Shown here one piece after another: positions 5,509 through 5,517 of a DNA stretch of 5,517 bases; the stretch's first letter is position 1; each line of letters starts with the position of its first letter. The notes under the pieces are model-generated. The model ran no database searches and was not told the origin of the DNA. It saw nothing but the letters and a program-made list of their open reading frames with translations. Both the position numbers and the translations under genes were made by a program. The DNA comes from Blastocatellia bacterium (GTDB lineage: Bacteria; Acidobacteriota; Blastocatellia; Pyrinomonadales; Pyrinomonadaceae). The DNA is taken from positions 1 to 5,517 of the forward strand of contig PSRF01000302.1 in the NCBI GenBank assembly GCA_003175865.1, given 5' to 3'.

Positions 5509-5517
5509 TTTCAACAT

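Noticed and set aside
1..5517. CRISPR array, defence island, prophage or transposon
   Set aside because: No regularly spaced repeats, nuclease, integrase or transposase genes; the three genes account for most of the window and belong to common families.

Overview
The window is a chromosomal stretch from a bacterium, read as ordinary accessory or housekeeping sequence rather than a mobile or defence island. It holds three complete protein genes: an MFS transporter (minus strand, 171-1451), a YcaQ/AlkX-type winged-helix DNA glycosylase (plus strand, 1585-2694) and a secreted glycoside hydrolase family 2 enzyme (minus strand, 2837-5299). I see no RNA gene, CRISPR array, transposase or integrase. 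The mix of a secreted GH2 enzyme of the DUF4982 type, balanced base composition and short CCACCGG/CCGGTGG hairpins between genes would fit a soil heterotroph such as an Acidobacteriota member. That assignment is inference from general impression only; nothing in the window proves it.

Layout. Positions 1-170 hold no recognisable gene but carry two closely related hairpin repeats downstream of the transporter's 3' end. The transporter and the glycosylase are divergent and share a 133-base promoter region. Neither has a clear Shine-Dalgarno sequence, and -10-like elements sit very close to the glycosylase start, so a leaderless transcript is plausible there. The glycosylase and the GH2 gene converge on a 142-base gap packed with three hairpins. 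The two outer ones belong to the same repeat family as those at the left edge, and the last one's tail overlaps the GH2 stop codon. The GH2 gene starts at TTG, behind a strong GGAGG. The last 218 bases, upstream of it, hold promoter-like sequence and an 11-base direct repeat, but no convincing gene.

How the parts may work together. The GH2 enzyme carries an export signal and should act outside the cytoplasm, releasing sugar from oligo- or polysaccharides. The transporter belongs to the sugar-acid/organic-acid end of the MFS and could import a breakdown product, but the two genes are not in one operon, so this link is weak. The glycosylase is a DNA repair enzyme of a family that removes bulky or crosslinked bases. 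Its head-to-head pairing with a transporter recalls efflux-plus-repair pairs, though the transporter subfamily does not particularly favour drug efflux.

The most unusual structure is the non-coding one: four short hairpins in two gaps at gene 3' ends, with compensatory stem changes and a shared tail on the plus strand. They look like a REP-type dispersed repeat family. No new biological system is evident.
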